The notes under the pieces were generated by a model that was not told where the DNA came from, did not search any database, and saw only the letters and a list, made by a program, of their open reading frames with translations. The position numbers were made by a program, and so were the translations under genes. Shown here piece by piece: positions 1 to 11,754 of a DNA stretch of 64,000 nt. The stretch is taken from contig CM077820.1 of NCBI GenBank assembly GCA_039720395.1, positions 13,415,848-13,479,847 of the forward strand, in the 5' to 3' direction. This DNA is from Liquidambar formosana. Its lineage: Eukaryota > Streptophyta > Magnoliopsida > Saxifragales > Altingiaceae. Each line of letters opens with the position of its first letter. The first letter of the stretch is position 1.

Positions 1-445
1 CTTCAGGAATAGTGCTGGGAATGGGGGACGAAAGGGTTTGGGGAAGGGAGAGAATGGGAAAAGGATGGAAGTTGGAATTAGGGTTAAGGAGAGGGGGAGA
101 GGAAAGACTCCATTTCTTTGAGGAAATCGTTAATGTGGCAATAAGGGTGGAGGAGAATGAGGGAAGAGGGAGACTTTCATGTCACACAAGTGGCACTAGT
201 TTGTCTGTCTTTCCATAGTGGCAATGGTGGTGGTGGTGGCAGTGGTGGAAGACATAGTGGATATCTTCCTACTTTCAATAGTAGCCTTTTTTTTCTTTAG
301 ATATAAGGGATTGTAATTACATATGTTAGGAAAGGGAAAAGGGAAATGGAAAATGGAAAATGGAAATGGAAATAGGAGGGAAGGTGGGGTTTCCTATGCA
401 ATATTGTTTCTGACTATGGATGGGTCCGTCAAAACAACTTTGATG
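1..445. other. Intergenic, purine-rich
   Basis: The first 230 bases are G/A-rich and the rest is A-rich, with short GGAAATGGAAA-like runs near 340-380. A 68-codon open frame starts at 12, but it is low complexity and resembles no family I know. I see no supported gene here. Confidence 0.5.
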
Positions 446-448
446 GAG

Positions 449-864
449 ACTCCACCAGGGATGCCACGTCGGCGGTAGATGGTCCACCACATGAGTGCAT
501 GTGAGGTCCCCTTTGGTGAATTAAACAGCCATCCATGTTTACCCACATTGAAACATTAATGTATAGTTAGTGCATTAAATTGGACAAATTAAAAGTTTAT
601 GTGCCACATTGAAATTTTGGGTAAAGTTAGTGACACTAATATGTAATTTCTCTTGGGAAAACTCCACTAGGGATGCCACGTCAGCGCCACATGGATCGCT
701 ACGTGAGCGCATGTGAGGTTTCCGTTAGTAAACTAAATGGTTGTCCCATATTTACCCACATTGAAACACTAATGTATAGATAGTGCACTAAATTGGACAA
801 ATCAAAAGTTTATACACCACATTAAAATTTGGGATAAAGTTAGTGACACTGATATGTAGTTTGC
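449..864. repeat. Direct tandem duplication, about 210-bp unit
   Basis: Two imperfect copies lie head to tail: 449-654 and 661-864. Both begin with ACTCCAC(C/T)AGGGATGCCACGTC, run through a segment on the theme of ACCCACATTGAAACA, and end in GTTAGTGACACT(A/G)ATATG. They differ by scattered substitutions and small indels, so the duplication is not recent. No coding potential is shared between the copies. Confidence 0.75.
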
Positions 865-1470
865 CCTAATTTCAATGATCGCCATGACGCACGAGGCTGG
901 GTTGGCCACTGCTTGCAGAGGTTTCGATGGCCAGGACAACTCGATTTTGCAGAACGCTGACTGGAGTTGTTGACAATTGTTCCAAATAGAGCAAACCTAC
1001 CCTTCACTGATGTCGGCAGGATCAAGCTGCTGCAATACGGATTGTGAACTCCTGAACTAATTAACCGTGAACTCCTCTGTTTTTGAACCAACACCAATCA
1101 AGCCCTCCCTCCATTGCCGTCCAGTGATGGCAACACTTCCTCCACTCTCTTTCTTCACTCCCTCACGCAATCAACTCTCTCAGTCTTCAATGCAACAAAG
1201 AAGATGATCAAACCCTCATCCCACCTCTAAACCACAATCCCTCTTCTCAAAACCCATTGATGTGCAGGATTTGCTCGTGGGACTGTCCGAGAAGGAAGAG
1301 ATGAGAAAAAGAAAAAAAAGATTTAAAAAAAAAAAGGAAAGGCAAATTGAGAGAGAAAGAGAATAGAGAGGGAAATAGAAGTAAAATGACGAAATTATCC
1401 ATGCAGGGGGTGTGGATAAGAAAAAAAAAAGGATGTGGAAATAGACCCTCCCAAATAAAAATCATAAAAT
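865..1470. other. Intergenic, no gene seen
   Basis: This is moderately complex sequence followed by a poly(A)/purine tract near 1300-1440. Open frames exist on both strands but show no recognisable domain and overlap the low-complexity tract. Confidence 0.4.
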
Positions 1471-1900
1471 ACAAGACCATTAAATTAGGTAATGTATCAT
1501 CAAATAGAACATTCTTAAAAGATAGCTACATTAGCTAAAATATAAACAAAGTAACTAATATCCTTATCATTGCTCTAATATGATTTTATTGTAAACATTC
1601 AAAATACTATACGGCTGCGTCTGTTTTCAATGAATGAAATGGAGGGAGAATGTAATGGGAATATATGGAGAGGGAATGGAATAGGAATGGTTATTTCAAT
1701 CCAATGTTTGGTGAGGGGTGAGAATGGAATGGAAAAAATAAGGTGGGACCCATTTTTTATGATTTCATTATTTAAAGAGTGGAAATGAGTATTCCTCTAA
1801 ATTTGGAAAGGAATAGCTATTTTCTCAAGCCCCTACAAAAGAATGGTTATTTTATTCTCTTGGGCTTCCAAACAAACCCCCTTCGTTTTTTTTTTTTTTT
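1471..1900. repeat. Dispersed repeat, second copy at 38716-39105
   Basis: This stretch is clearly homologous, in the same order, to 38716-39105. Both contain an AACATTCT(T/C)AAA motif, a GCTCTAATATGATTTTATTG motif, and a GGAATG-rich part ending near TTTTATTNTCTTGGGCTTC. It is a non-coding family, possibly a MITE or a truncated larger element. I found no convincing terminal repeats or target duplication. Confidence 0.65.
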
Positions 1901-3916
1901 TTTTTTGCCTAATGGAATCACCATTCTATTTATCTATTCCTCATTTTCTCATAACAAACACAATGTAAGTATTTACATTATCTTTAATATATTTTGGGTT
2001 ACAAATAAGTAAATAATATATATATTGGCATTTTGGAAAATAGCAGACAATACTAGTAGCTATTAGGCATGTGTTTAGGCAAGCGAATAGGATTGCTGAT
2101 ATATTGTGTTGCAAATTTGGACTATGAATGTAATGATATTTGTATTTGGGAAAGTAGGTTTCTTAGGAAGCTTTGGTCAGTCATTCAGGAATATTATCGT
2201 AATGTTCCTTCTATAAGATGTAAACATTTTTTTAATTCTTAATGAGATTTCTTTTCTTTCAAAAAAGAAAAAAAAAAAAAAGAAAAAGAAAGGGCGGTGC
2301 TATACAAAGCATTCTTCGTACTGCACCAAATCCAAATCACTAAAAAGAGATCTATTAAATGAATTGAGAGAGTTTTGGTTCATACACATAGTGTCACATA
2401 AAGTATTGTATTTTGATACTATACATAAAGTGATGTAAATATCATTTTCCTTGAAAAAAAGAAAAACGAAAAAGGGAAGACAATACCAATAGACTTAATA
2501 ACAAGTGATATAAAATAGAAAGAATAGTTAACTGAGTATTTGTCTAGATGGATATTTAATTTAATGATGGAAATCCCATTCTAGTAAGTGGGAAGTGGTA
2601 ACTGATTGTAATGACTTGCCATGTTATAAGGGTCTAACATTTAATGGAGAACTTCATTAGAAATAGAACAGCTGAAAGGACAAATGAGGAATATAGTTTT
2701 AGGCATGACAGAGCAAACATTATTAAGCCATATTTTGAATTTTATATTCATTTAGGTCATAGTTTGGTTGTCCAATTTAAAATAAAACAATTCAAGAAAT
2801 TTCACATAATATTAAAGGTATAAATCAATCATATTGAATTAGACTATTTTAAAATGTTAAGGTTATCACTATAGTTGGTGTTTTAGAATCAATTCTAAGA
2901 AATTTATGAAATGTCACTATTTGAAATTTCCACTCTTATTTGTGATGATGAATATTATGATTATTATATTTTGAATTTTTTAAATCAAGATAATGAATTA
3001 TACCTTTAATACTATATAAAATTTATTGAATTGTTTAATTTCGAATTAGACATCTAAACAGACCCTTAATGTAATTCGGTTTTTAACGGTTTTGTATGAT
3101 TTTGAAACACCCCTAAACCAAGAACTGAACCGTATCTACGCGTTCTAAAAAATTCAAAATCAGAATATATAAAACCGAATCTTATTTAGAATAGAGCCAA
3201 ATCAGACCAAAATTGTCCAAATTGATTCGGTTGTCGATTTGTCCCGACCAAGTTATACCTCTAATACCTTGTAGATTTTATTTATTTATTTGCTTTTCGG
3301 AATCTCGATAGCAATACACATGTAGGCGGTGGCTAGTTCAACATAGCCTGTCTAGATCGACTTCGTTGTATTATTTTATCCCTGCTTTCATTAGGTCCAA
3401 AAGGTAATTTTACCCTTAGAAATACTTGCTTTTCTTATTTTTATTTTTTTAGAGATATAACATTAATAAGTAAAATAACGTTTATATCTCAAAGTAAATA
3501 TTATGATAATCTTCCTGAATTAGTAATCGTAATTTTTTAGGATATTTATATTTTTAAATACATATATGTATTTTGTATCCTAAATTAACAACACATTCTG
3601 CTACTTTGTTAGCTTACCTAAATACATGTCTAATAGTCACTTGATGCTCTAATAATATTGATTAGTTTCACATATAACATTAATTACTAATTGAAAATCA
3701 CCTTCAATTTGAAATCTCCTAATTCCTTTTTGTGCTAAAACGATTTTTAAGAACAGTGCATTCTACCACTAAAACTAAAACATTCCCTAAATTCATTTAT
3801 ACTACCACCATTACTCTTTCACATTTATCCCGAATTACAAATCTATTATTTATTCTAGAAATACCTATCTAGATGGACTTGTTATTTTCTTATTTTATCC
3901 CTGCTTTCATTTATAA
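1901..3916. other. AT-rich intergenic DNA with element remnants
   Basis: 2100-2292 ends in ATGAGATTTCTTTTC followed by a poly(A)-rich tail, which looks like the 3' tail of a truncated non-LTR retrotransposon. 3065-3262 has CGGTT/AACCG-rich sequence like that near hAT-type MITE ends (compare the palindrome tips at 5239 and 21058). The remainder is AT-rich and shows nothing coding. Confidence 0.35.
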
Positions 3917-4173
3917 GAGCATCTACAATGGATGCTTTTACAGGTCCATTAGCGTCAGCATTTTTAATCTCCTTTTTTTTTTTTTTTTTTTTGGGGGGAA
4001 TAAGGGACGGATGCTTTTTGCAGTTATCAAAGGAGCAAACAGCTCCATTTGAGCACACAAAATATAAAGAAGTTGGTTTCTTTTAGCCAAAAATAAAGTG
4101 TCCACCTGTTGCTATTTCATTGATTTATTTACTTTAATATGTCAGGAAGTTAAAACATCCATTGTGGATGCTC
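3917..4173. mobile_element. Tourist-like MITE (PIF/Harbinger type)
   Basis: The inverted ends are GAGCATCTACAATGGATG on the left and its near complement CATCCATTGTGGATGCTC on the right. A 3-bp TAA direct repeat abuts both sides (3914-3916 and 4174-4176), the target duplication expected of PIF/Harbinger MITEs. The element is 257 bp, non-coding, with an internal T-run. It sits just upstream of the NLR fragment at 4410. Confidence 0.75.
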
Positions 4174-4258
4174 TAATAGGAGTAACACCTAACAGTGTCA
4201 GGCCAGCTGTGTTAGATAAATCTACACCGTTAGATGGTCCATCTTCGATAGGGAGTAA

Positions 4259-4409
4259 TATTTTATTGGAAAAAAGAATGCTTGTATCCATTGACTTGGC
4301 TAGTAATACCAAGTCAAGATCCAACTGCGTCTTTATTTGTGAATACAGAGTTGAAAGCAAAATCAAATCCATGAGGTTCTAGCTGAATGGAGTAAGGAAA
4401 AGAGGGGAA
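4259..4409 (+). promoter_or_regulatory. NLR 5' flank, duplicated at 48773-48925
   Basis: The 150 bases before the copy A start match the bases before the intact NLR D start. Shared landmarks are TGCTTGTATCCATTGACTT, a CCAAGTCAAGATCCAA block and the purine tract just before the ATG. This shows copies A and D were duplicated with their 5' leaders. I did not identify a specific TATA box. Confidence 0.6.
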
Positions 4410-4710
4410 ATGGCGAGAGTGCAGTGAGCCTTGTCATTGACAAGCTGGTTCCCTTGGTAGTCGGAGAAGCAAAATTGTTGAGAGGTGTCCATAAAAAGGT
4501 TGCAGAAATCAAAGATGAGTTGGAGAGCATGCTATCTTTTCTAAAGAGATGCAGATGCAAGGGCGGATCTAGGAGACAATGAGGGCTTGAAAACTTGGGT
4601 CAAACAGGTAAGAGAAATAGCTTTTTTTTTTTTGAAATAGCTTACCACATAGAAGATGTCGTGGATGAATAAATGCTTAGCCTGGCACAAGTGCACAACG
4701 TCATCATCTA
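4410..4710 (+). pseudogene. NLR copy A: broken coiled-coil (Rx-type) 5' fragment
   Basis: The sequence is homologous to the first ~85 codons of NLR D (48926) and NLR B (23253), the N-terminal Rx-type coiled-coil domain of CNL immune receptors. It runs to the EDV(V/M)DE motif near 4660. It is dead: a 1-nt deletion lies just after the ATG, a 1-nt insertion lies near 4545, a poly(T) insertion sits at 4622-4633, and a stop falls just after the EDVVDE-like motif. No NB-ARC or LRR sequence follows; near 4710 the homology jumps to sequence otherwise found inside the intron of NLR D (4726 on matches 54722 on). This looks like an exon-to-intron deletion of roughly 5.5 kb relative to D. Confidence 0.8.
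4614..4641. repeat. Poly(T)-only insertion with 8-bp direct repeat
   Basis: Twelve T residues (4622-4633) are flanked on both sides by GAAATAGC (4614-4621 and 4634-4641). NLR B has a single GAAATAGC and no T-run at the same place. It looks like a retrotransposition event that left only a poly(A) tail (on the minus strand) and its target duplication. The 20-nt gain also shifts the reading frame of copy A. Confidence 0.65.
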
Positions 4711-4725
4711 ATTTCAAAGGGAAAA

Positions 4726-4995
4726 ATATTTGTAGTTTCATTTCAAAGGGAAAAATAATCTAATTTCTTTGATTTTATTTCGAAAGCATAAATTTAGCAA
4801 TTCCATAAGCTTTATTTATTTATAAGCTCTATTTATTTATTTATTTTTTACGAGTATAGACAATTATTGTGAAAAAATTAATTAGATTTGATGTTAATTT
4901 TATAGTATAAGAAAATTAAGATGATGTAGTGTTGGCTGTAAATTATTGGTTACTTTTGGCAAATGACCAATGGCGGAGGGAAGAAGGGACAAGTG
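4726..4995. repeat. Segment shared with 54722-54942
   Basis: Both copies begin ATATTTGTAGTTTCATTTC and end at GAAGAAGGGACAAGTGGGG. They match with scattered substitutions and small indels. In NLR D the copy lies inside the large intron, immediately left of the LTR array; here it follows the broken NLR A exon. It marks a duplicated NLR-cluster segment. Confidence 0.8.
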
Positions 4996-5230
4996 GGGGC
5001 CATTGCCCCCACACTAATTTTATAGTTAAAATTTCACATGTTGATTTCATGGTATTTACATGCACTATGCTTCATCTTTTTTCTTCATACTTTTTTTTTT
5101 TTTTTGGGGGAGGGGTTTGAATACTTAATCTTTCCTATTTCTATTTTTTAACCCACCCAACCATCCTCACCACTAAGATAACCCCAATAACTTTATACAT
5201 CCATTATGTTTCATCAGGGGCATTTTTATC
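4996..5230. other. Intergenic spacer before the palindrome
   Basis: This is AT-rich with a T-run at 5090-5105 followed by GGGGGAGGGG. No gene is seen. The last bases lead directly into the 8-bp target duplication of the palindrome. Confidence 0.4.
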
Positions 5231-5238
5231 ATTTTATC
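5231..5238. repeat. Left target-site duplication ATTTTATC
   Basis: The 8 bases ATTTTATC immediately precede the left tip TAGGGGTGCAAATCGG. The same 8 bases immediately follow the right tip at 21059-21066. An 8-bp duplication is the size made by hAT-superfamily transposases. Confidence 0.75.
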
Positions 5239-5625
5239 TAGGGGTGCAAATCGGTCCAAAATACGTCCTGAATTGGTACCGAATTGGTCCCGAATTCAAA
5301 TGGAAAATACCATTTTAATATAATCAATACTAGTTATTCCAATCCGATATCAAACTGATATCTGGTTTTTGAAAACCATATTTACTATTTAGGTTGTTGA
5401 TATAGTATAACATGTTTTAGATATGTTATGTGTTTAAATGTTTTATGTATATTACATGTGTTAAGTTTGTTATGTTTGTAGCTTATATACTCATCATCCC
5501 GTAGCTAGTCAAAGTTATAGTTGTAGAATTTTCATGTGCATTATATTTTGTTTGATATAATTAAAAAAAGAAAAAAAGAAAAAAAGAAGCTTAAGATCCT
5601 ATACTACTAAGTGTAGTTTTGTTAA
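5239..5625. mobile_element. Left outer arm: hAT-like terminal region
   Basis: It starts TAGGGGTGCAAATCGGTCC, a composition (YA-G-rich tip, then CGGT/AATTGGT repeats) seen in non-autonomous hAT elements of plants. It pairs with 20691-21058 in inverted orientation. The inner limit, where hAT-like sequence gives way to viral leader, cannot be placed exactly. A polypurine microsatellite at 5562-5588 replaces an AT microsatellite in the other arm. Confidence 0.55.
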
Positions 5626-5637
5626 TGGTATCAGAGC
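5626..5637 (+). promoter_or_regulatory. Primer-binding site, tRNA-Met type (arm 1)
   Basis: TGGTATCAGAGC is complementary to the 3' end of plant initiator tRNA-Met, the primer of minus-strand DNA synthesis in Caulimoviridae. It lies upstream of the first viral ORF, as expected, and recurs in arm 2 at 20679-20690. Confidence 0.8.
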
Positions 5638-5867
5638 ATCAATGTTAGGAATTAATAGCTTTTTATTGTAATCTGTTTGAGCCTGTTGTTAATTTATTTA
5701 TTCTTGTTTATTTGTTAAGTGTTTTAGTTGTTAGTTAAGTTATTTTTAGTTATCTATAAACCTTAAGACAACTTTGATTAGGGAGTACCGAGGCCTTGAT
5801 TTTGTTGAATGATAGCCAGTTGAGCTTGTGTCCTTTCGTTTGAGTCGGCAACTTTGTAGGAAAACCT

Positions 5868-8800
5868 ATCTAGTACGTTTAGTAAATTTGTAAATATTGA
5901 GAAAAATCAAGAAAAAATATATGATAAAGTTAATATGTCAAGTGAGATACAAAATATAGACCTAAAGGATGAAACAAAAAGTTTAATCCAAAGTCTAGAA
6001 AATAATCTGAAAAACAATTCAAATAATTCACTTGTACTAAAAGAAAATACTTGTGAAGAAATTCCAAAATTATATTTTGGAATTGAAATAATGATGTTTA
6101 AAACTGATAAACATCGAAAGACTTTGAAGGAATCAAAGAAATTTTAGAATATTGGAAAACCCGATATATAAAAGAAGAAAATTACGATAAACGTAATAAA
6201 CTTCTAAAACAAATGCAAGAATTGTATTCAGCCAATGAAGAATTAATGACTGAATATAATTATGACTTAGCCCTTCAATTAGAAGGGCCAAGTGAATTAG
6301 ATAAAGAATCTGATATAACTTTTATGCCAAACAGTGTTTAAGAAGAAAGTTCAGATGACGAGTTAGAACCACAAGGTAGAAAATTTGGCCTGGCATCAAG
6401 TGATAATAATACTGGAAGTACAAGCAGTACTTCAGAAATAACCATTGAAAAAGAAAACAATGATGATAATAATAATGACCCTCAAGACTCTAAAAAAAGA
6501 AAAGAGATTGAGACGGATGAGGAAGAAAAAATACTTCCTAGAGGTCAAAGGTATAATTTTGAATCACCTATATTTAATGTCTATGATGACCTTGATAATG
6601 ATGACCCAATGCAAGTTGAAGATTTAAAACCATTAAAAGATGAAGGTTCTACATTAGAACTTGCACCTACAACAAGCATAAGGACTGATTTAAACAAAAT
6701 CAATGTCACTACAGGAGGAGTTTATCTCGACTTAAAAAATGTCGAATTTAAAAATTATGATCAAGCATTAAGAGAATGGGCACAATCAATGTCTATTGTC
6801 ATCAATACATATAAAAGTAGTTGGTCTAAAGAAATATTTTTAAACTACATCTGTGCAACTCTCCAAGGAGATTGCTTAAACTTCCTTAGAAGATGGGAAG
6901 CTTCTGATAAAGGTAAACATGAAAAAGCTAGTTTACTTAATGAATTTAATTCATTTGATAAAATATTAAATGAATTTGCACAAATTCTAAGAAGAGAATT
7001 TTTTGAAATTAAATTTGAAGAACAGGAAGAAATTTACAATGAGTATATGTTAACAAAATGCAGAATATGCAATATTTGTGAATTTAAATCCTTTGCAAAA
7101 TTTTATCAGGAATATTACCATAAACTTAACCCACCAAAAACTGAGTTTTGGTTAAGTCAATTTTTTTATAAGTTACCCTCACCATGGGATGAACTTTGTA
7201 ATGATGGATATAAAGAATTCTTAAGTAGTTCTAATGGTGGAAAAGACACGTTAGGAGCAAGAATTCAATATGCTGAAAGAATTATAACTAAACACTGCAT
7301 AACACAAAAAGTTGTTAAACAAGTGAAAAATCAACTTAATGATAAGTGTTGTAGCAAAGTAATGCGACAACAATGGGAATTTGGTTGTAAAAAATCAACC
7401 CCTTATAAGAAAAAGAGAAAATTTAGAAAATATAAATTTATTAAGTGGAAAGGTAAAAAACCTAATCCTAATAGAAAATATGTAAGAAAAAGAAAGAATA
7501 ATAGAAACACTACGTTTAGAAGAAAATCTAAATGTAAATGTTATATCTGTAATGAAGAAGGTCACATAGCACCACAATGCCCTAAGAAAGGAAAGAGTGG
7601 TAGACAAATGATAAAATTTCTAGAAGAAAAACAACTAGAAATTTTAGTTGGAGAAGAAGTTTCTGACAATGATTCAATAATTTATGAGGTTCAATCAGAA
7701 TCTGAAAGTGAAAGTGAAGATGAATTAGACATAATATTCATGATGTCTGAAAGAAATGAAAATAAAGAAATTTTTGAAGCAATTCCAAACGAGGAATTAC
7801 AACTCATAAAATTAGGAGATGTCATAGGTGAAGAAGCATCTATAGACGAATCTAATTTTGAGAAATTTAATAAAATCAAAGAAGTTAAAAAAGAAGAGCT
7901 TTACCAAATATCAAAATTTAATATTTGGCAAGCAAGATTATTTGAGCAATTTAGTGGAAATACATCTGCTAAAGCTACTGAGGATGAATCGATAGAAATC
8001 CCTCTATTCGATAAAAACAAAATTAAAAGACTTAAACAAAAGCATCCAAAGATTCGATATATTCATAGCGGAATTATTCAAATAGAAATCACAGCTCTAT
8101 TTAGAGTAGGATTAGACACTCCTATTCTAGTAGTAGTCTTGGATAAAAGATTTGAAGATCCTATTAAAGCACTAATAGGAGGAATACAATCAAATCTTGT
8201 TTATGGACAAGTTTGGTTTAAAATAAAACCAAATTATTTTATATCAATTGAAGATCCAAATATTTGTGACACGATAAAAATTTGTATCCTAACTAAAGGA
8301 ATTGATATGAAGAAAAATAGTTATAATTTATCAGTTCAGTGGAAAGCAATCCATGAACTAACAAATTTTACTAAAACTTCAATTAAAGAAATTGATAGAA
8401 ATATTATCGAATTATTCAAACCACGAGTATTCGATACTGAAATCCAACCAAGATTAATAAATTGGAAAGACTTGGAAATACCAAAAAGTTGGCTAATAAA
8501 AGAATTTACAGAAAATCCTAAGCCAAAATTCTATAAACCAATAGAATTTCAAGCATCAGGAAATAATAGCCATCAACACAAACAACACCAATAAGAGGCC
8601 AACCTCAATCACCATGGTGTATAGCACAGAGAACCAGGCACAGCAACTAACTCAAGCAATAGAGACAACAGGAAAACTCCTAGGCCAAAATCCAAAAGAA
8701 AAGCAACAGTGAAGGCCCAAAGTAGCTCAAGGAAATGAGAGTCAGCAGGCCAAAAGAAACCACACACTGCCAAGCCAAAACCCAATTTGCAAAGTGGCCC

Positions 8801-11629
8801 AAAAAAAATTCAAGAACTAGCAAGGCCAATGTCCAAATAGCCAATAGAAAGGGTAAAGCCTATTCCAAGTCTTAGTAATCACCACTGGCAAGAACACACA
8901 GCACTATTGGCAAAGGAGAAGCAATCTCAAATAACAAAGGCCCAAACCAAAGGCACAACACAAACCCCTAAAGAGGTCCTCCAAACACAAGCAAAATCCA
9001 CAGTCAAAGTCATAGGTCTCAAGGTCCACAGCAAGGCAAACAAAATCCCAAAGGCCCAACCAACTGCAGCAACAAGGGAACCAAACCAAACCGCCAAACG
9101 AAATAGTCCAAAAGCAGGTAACCCTGAGGCCCATAACAAATCCAATTCACCAATCCAAGTGTATCAGGCAGTTAGAAGCACCCATAAGTTCTAAAGACAA
9201 CAAAGAGCACAATAATAGACGAATGCCAAGAACAAAAAAAAAAAAAAAAAAAAAAAAAAACACAAACGACCAAGTGATATATGAAAATTAAAAGCACATA
9301 CCTCAAATTGCAAGGAACAAAAGGCCAACCTGAATGCACACAGCCACTAGCTAGTAAACCACCCGACAAACTATTGCTAAGAACAAGGACAGGCCAACAA
9401 GGAAGCACCGACAACGATGAGAGGAGAGTGACCAGAGATGAAAGAGAAACGGGGACCGACGCCAGAGAAGAGAGTAAGCAATAAGTGGAAGCACCGGAGA
9501 AAGGTGCACCGGCGATTATTTATTTCACTGATAATCGCCGGAATAATAAATTATTGGACGATGGATCAACATCAACATCTAAAAAAGATGAACAAGATGA
9601 AAAGGGAAAGCAATTGCAATAAAAAATGTGCAAATACCTATACTTCCAGGTACAACCTACCTTGAAGAACAAAAATCTGTAGTATTCCAACAGATTAAAA
9701 TTGATGGAAAATACCCAGAACAGTTAATCTTTAGTTACCAACAAGGAAAGAAAAGATATATGTATGTTCTTGGAAAATTCAATTTCAAAAACTATAAACC
9801 ATATGTTTTATCTATCCTGTTAGATACTAGAGCAACAACCAGTGCTGCTAGGTATAATGCATTACCTGAGCATCTATGGATTAAAATGAAAAATCCAATA
9901 TCTGCAAGAGGTATTGATGGTAATGAAACCTTAATTATTCTCAAAGCTAAAAATGTTACGCTTTGGTTAGGAGATAAAAAATTCTCTATCCCTAAAATAC
10001 TTTGTTTCCCAGATATGCATGGTGATGTGATATTAGGAAATAATTTCATTGAAAATTATATGCCTTTTATTGTCAATCGTGACCATGTTATTCTAACTTG
10101 TAAACAAGAACCTGTTAGAATTCCTCTTTTACAACATCATAAATATGTTTGTGAAAAAGGATTTGCGCCAGTCAAGCGTGGTGAAATGACACCAATAATT
10201 AAATCTTTAGATGAAAAACATTGGATTTATAAAAAATTGCATCCAAACTTTTCTGAAGACCCATTAAAACTTTGGGAAAAATCTCCAAGGTTTTGTGAAT
10301 TAAAACTCATTGATTCTAATAAAATAATTAGAGTAAAACCAATGGTCTATACTAAAAAAGATATAGATGAATTTGAAATTTAACTTGAAGAATTACTTAA
10401 GAAAGGATTAATTGAAGAAACAAGAAGTCAACATTCTAGTCCCGCCTTTATGGTAATGAACCATAATGAGATAAAACGAGGAAAAGCTAGAATGGTAATT
10501 AATTATAAAAGATTAAACCAAAATCTTGAATTTGATGGATACTTTGTTCCTAGAAAAGATGTTCTAGTTAAACAAACTATGAACTCTAAATGGTTTAGCA
10601 AATTTGATTGCAAATCAGGCTTTTGGCAAGTAAAGCTTACAGATGAGTCAAAACCATTGACTGCATTTAGTGCACCATATGGACATTATTAATGGACGGT
10701 TATGCCATTTGGAATTTGTAATGCACCACAAATATTTTAGAGATGGATGGACAACATGTTAAAACATCTTCATAAATTTTGTTTAGTATATATTGATGAT
10801 GTTTTAGTATTCTCTAAAACCAGAGAAGAACATAAAAAACATCTTGAAATTGTTTCAGACATATTCCTAAAACATGGAATAATATTAAGTCCTTAAAAAA
10901 ATGGAAATAGAAAAAGAAGAAATTAAATATTTTGGAGTTATCCTAAACCAATCAGGAATGCAACTCCAAAATCATATTATTGTGAAAATAAGAGATTTTC
11001 CAAATAAGATAACAACTCTCAAAGAACTGCAGAGTTTTTTAGGTTTATTAAATTATGGAAGAAAATTCGTAAAGAATTTATCTAAAAAGGAAAAACCTTT
11101 AATTGAAAAACTTAAGAATATTCCTAAAAAAGGAAATTCAGATATAAAAATAGAATGGACTAAAAAAGATTCAGATTTAGTTCAAGAAATTAAAAATATG
11201 TTTAAAGATACCTCAAAGGTTTATTTTCCAAAAGAAAATGACCAATTGATTCTAAAAACTGATGCTAGTGATGAGTTTTGGGGAGCAGTATTAAAAGCAA
11301 TCCTAGAAAATTGTAAACAAGAAGAAATCTGTGGATATAATTCAGGAAAATTTAAACCTAATGAAATAAAATATATAACTTATGAAAAAGAATTATTAGC
11401 CATAAAAAATGGAATAAAAAGATTTCATATTTATTTGGCACCCGTTAAATTTTTAATTCGCACTGATAACAAATCAGTTAGAGATTTTGTTAAATCAAAA
11501 AAAGGAGAAGAAAACGCAAGACGTGTTAGATGGTATAATTTTATTTGTCAGTATACTTTTGATATAATACATATTAAAGGTACTAACAATTTTCTTGCTG
11601 ATTATCTATCCAGAAGTTACAATGAATAA
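5868..11629 (+). pseudogene. Endogenous pararetrovirus ORF1 polyprotein, arm 1 (broken)
   Basis: Domains in order are: a coat protein region with Asp/Glu-rich and Lys/Arg-rich stretches and a CX2CX4HX4C zinc knuckle (7539-7580); a 30K-type movement protein region (about 8044-8400); an aspartic protease with DTR where DTG is usual (9823-9831); a reverse transcriptase with YIDD (10789-10800); and RNase H to the stop at 11627. It is inactive. The first ~45 codons are deleted relative to arm 2, frameshifts occur near 6130 and 10895, and stops occur at 6339, 10381, 10690 and 10738. A 948-bp insertion separates the movement protein and protease. Assignment to Caulimoviridae is firm; the genus is not. 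Confidence 0.88.
8569..9516. mobile_element. 948-bp unclassified insertion in arm 1
   Basis: It is absent from arm 2. Aligning the junctions gives a 2-bp TA overlap (8567-8568 and 9517-9518). The insert is rich in GGCCCA/CCAAA words, carries a 27-base A-run (9234-9260), and ends in a G/A-rich part with CACCGGAGAAAGGTGCACC. Its right end CCGGCGATTA is complementary to flanking viral sequence TAATCGCCGG just downstream, so a template-switch origin is possible. I see no terminal inverted repeats and no recognisable protein; the small ORFs inside look random. Confidence 0.6.
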
Positions 11630-11754
11630 TCAGAATCCGGACAGAGGGAAAAAAACCCTCAAATTCTCAAGGAAAGAATTATGGGAAACCATCCCGATTC
11701 TACAAAGGCAAAGGAAGCTCAAACCAGAGCAGCTTTCCCAAACTTCCTCAGATC

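Noticed and set aside
8904..9194. Overlapping frames inside the 948-bp insert
   Set aside because: They are compositionally biased, present on both strands at the same place, and match no family.
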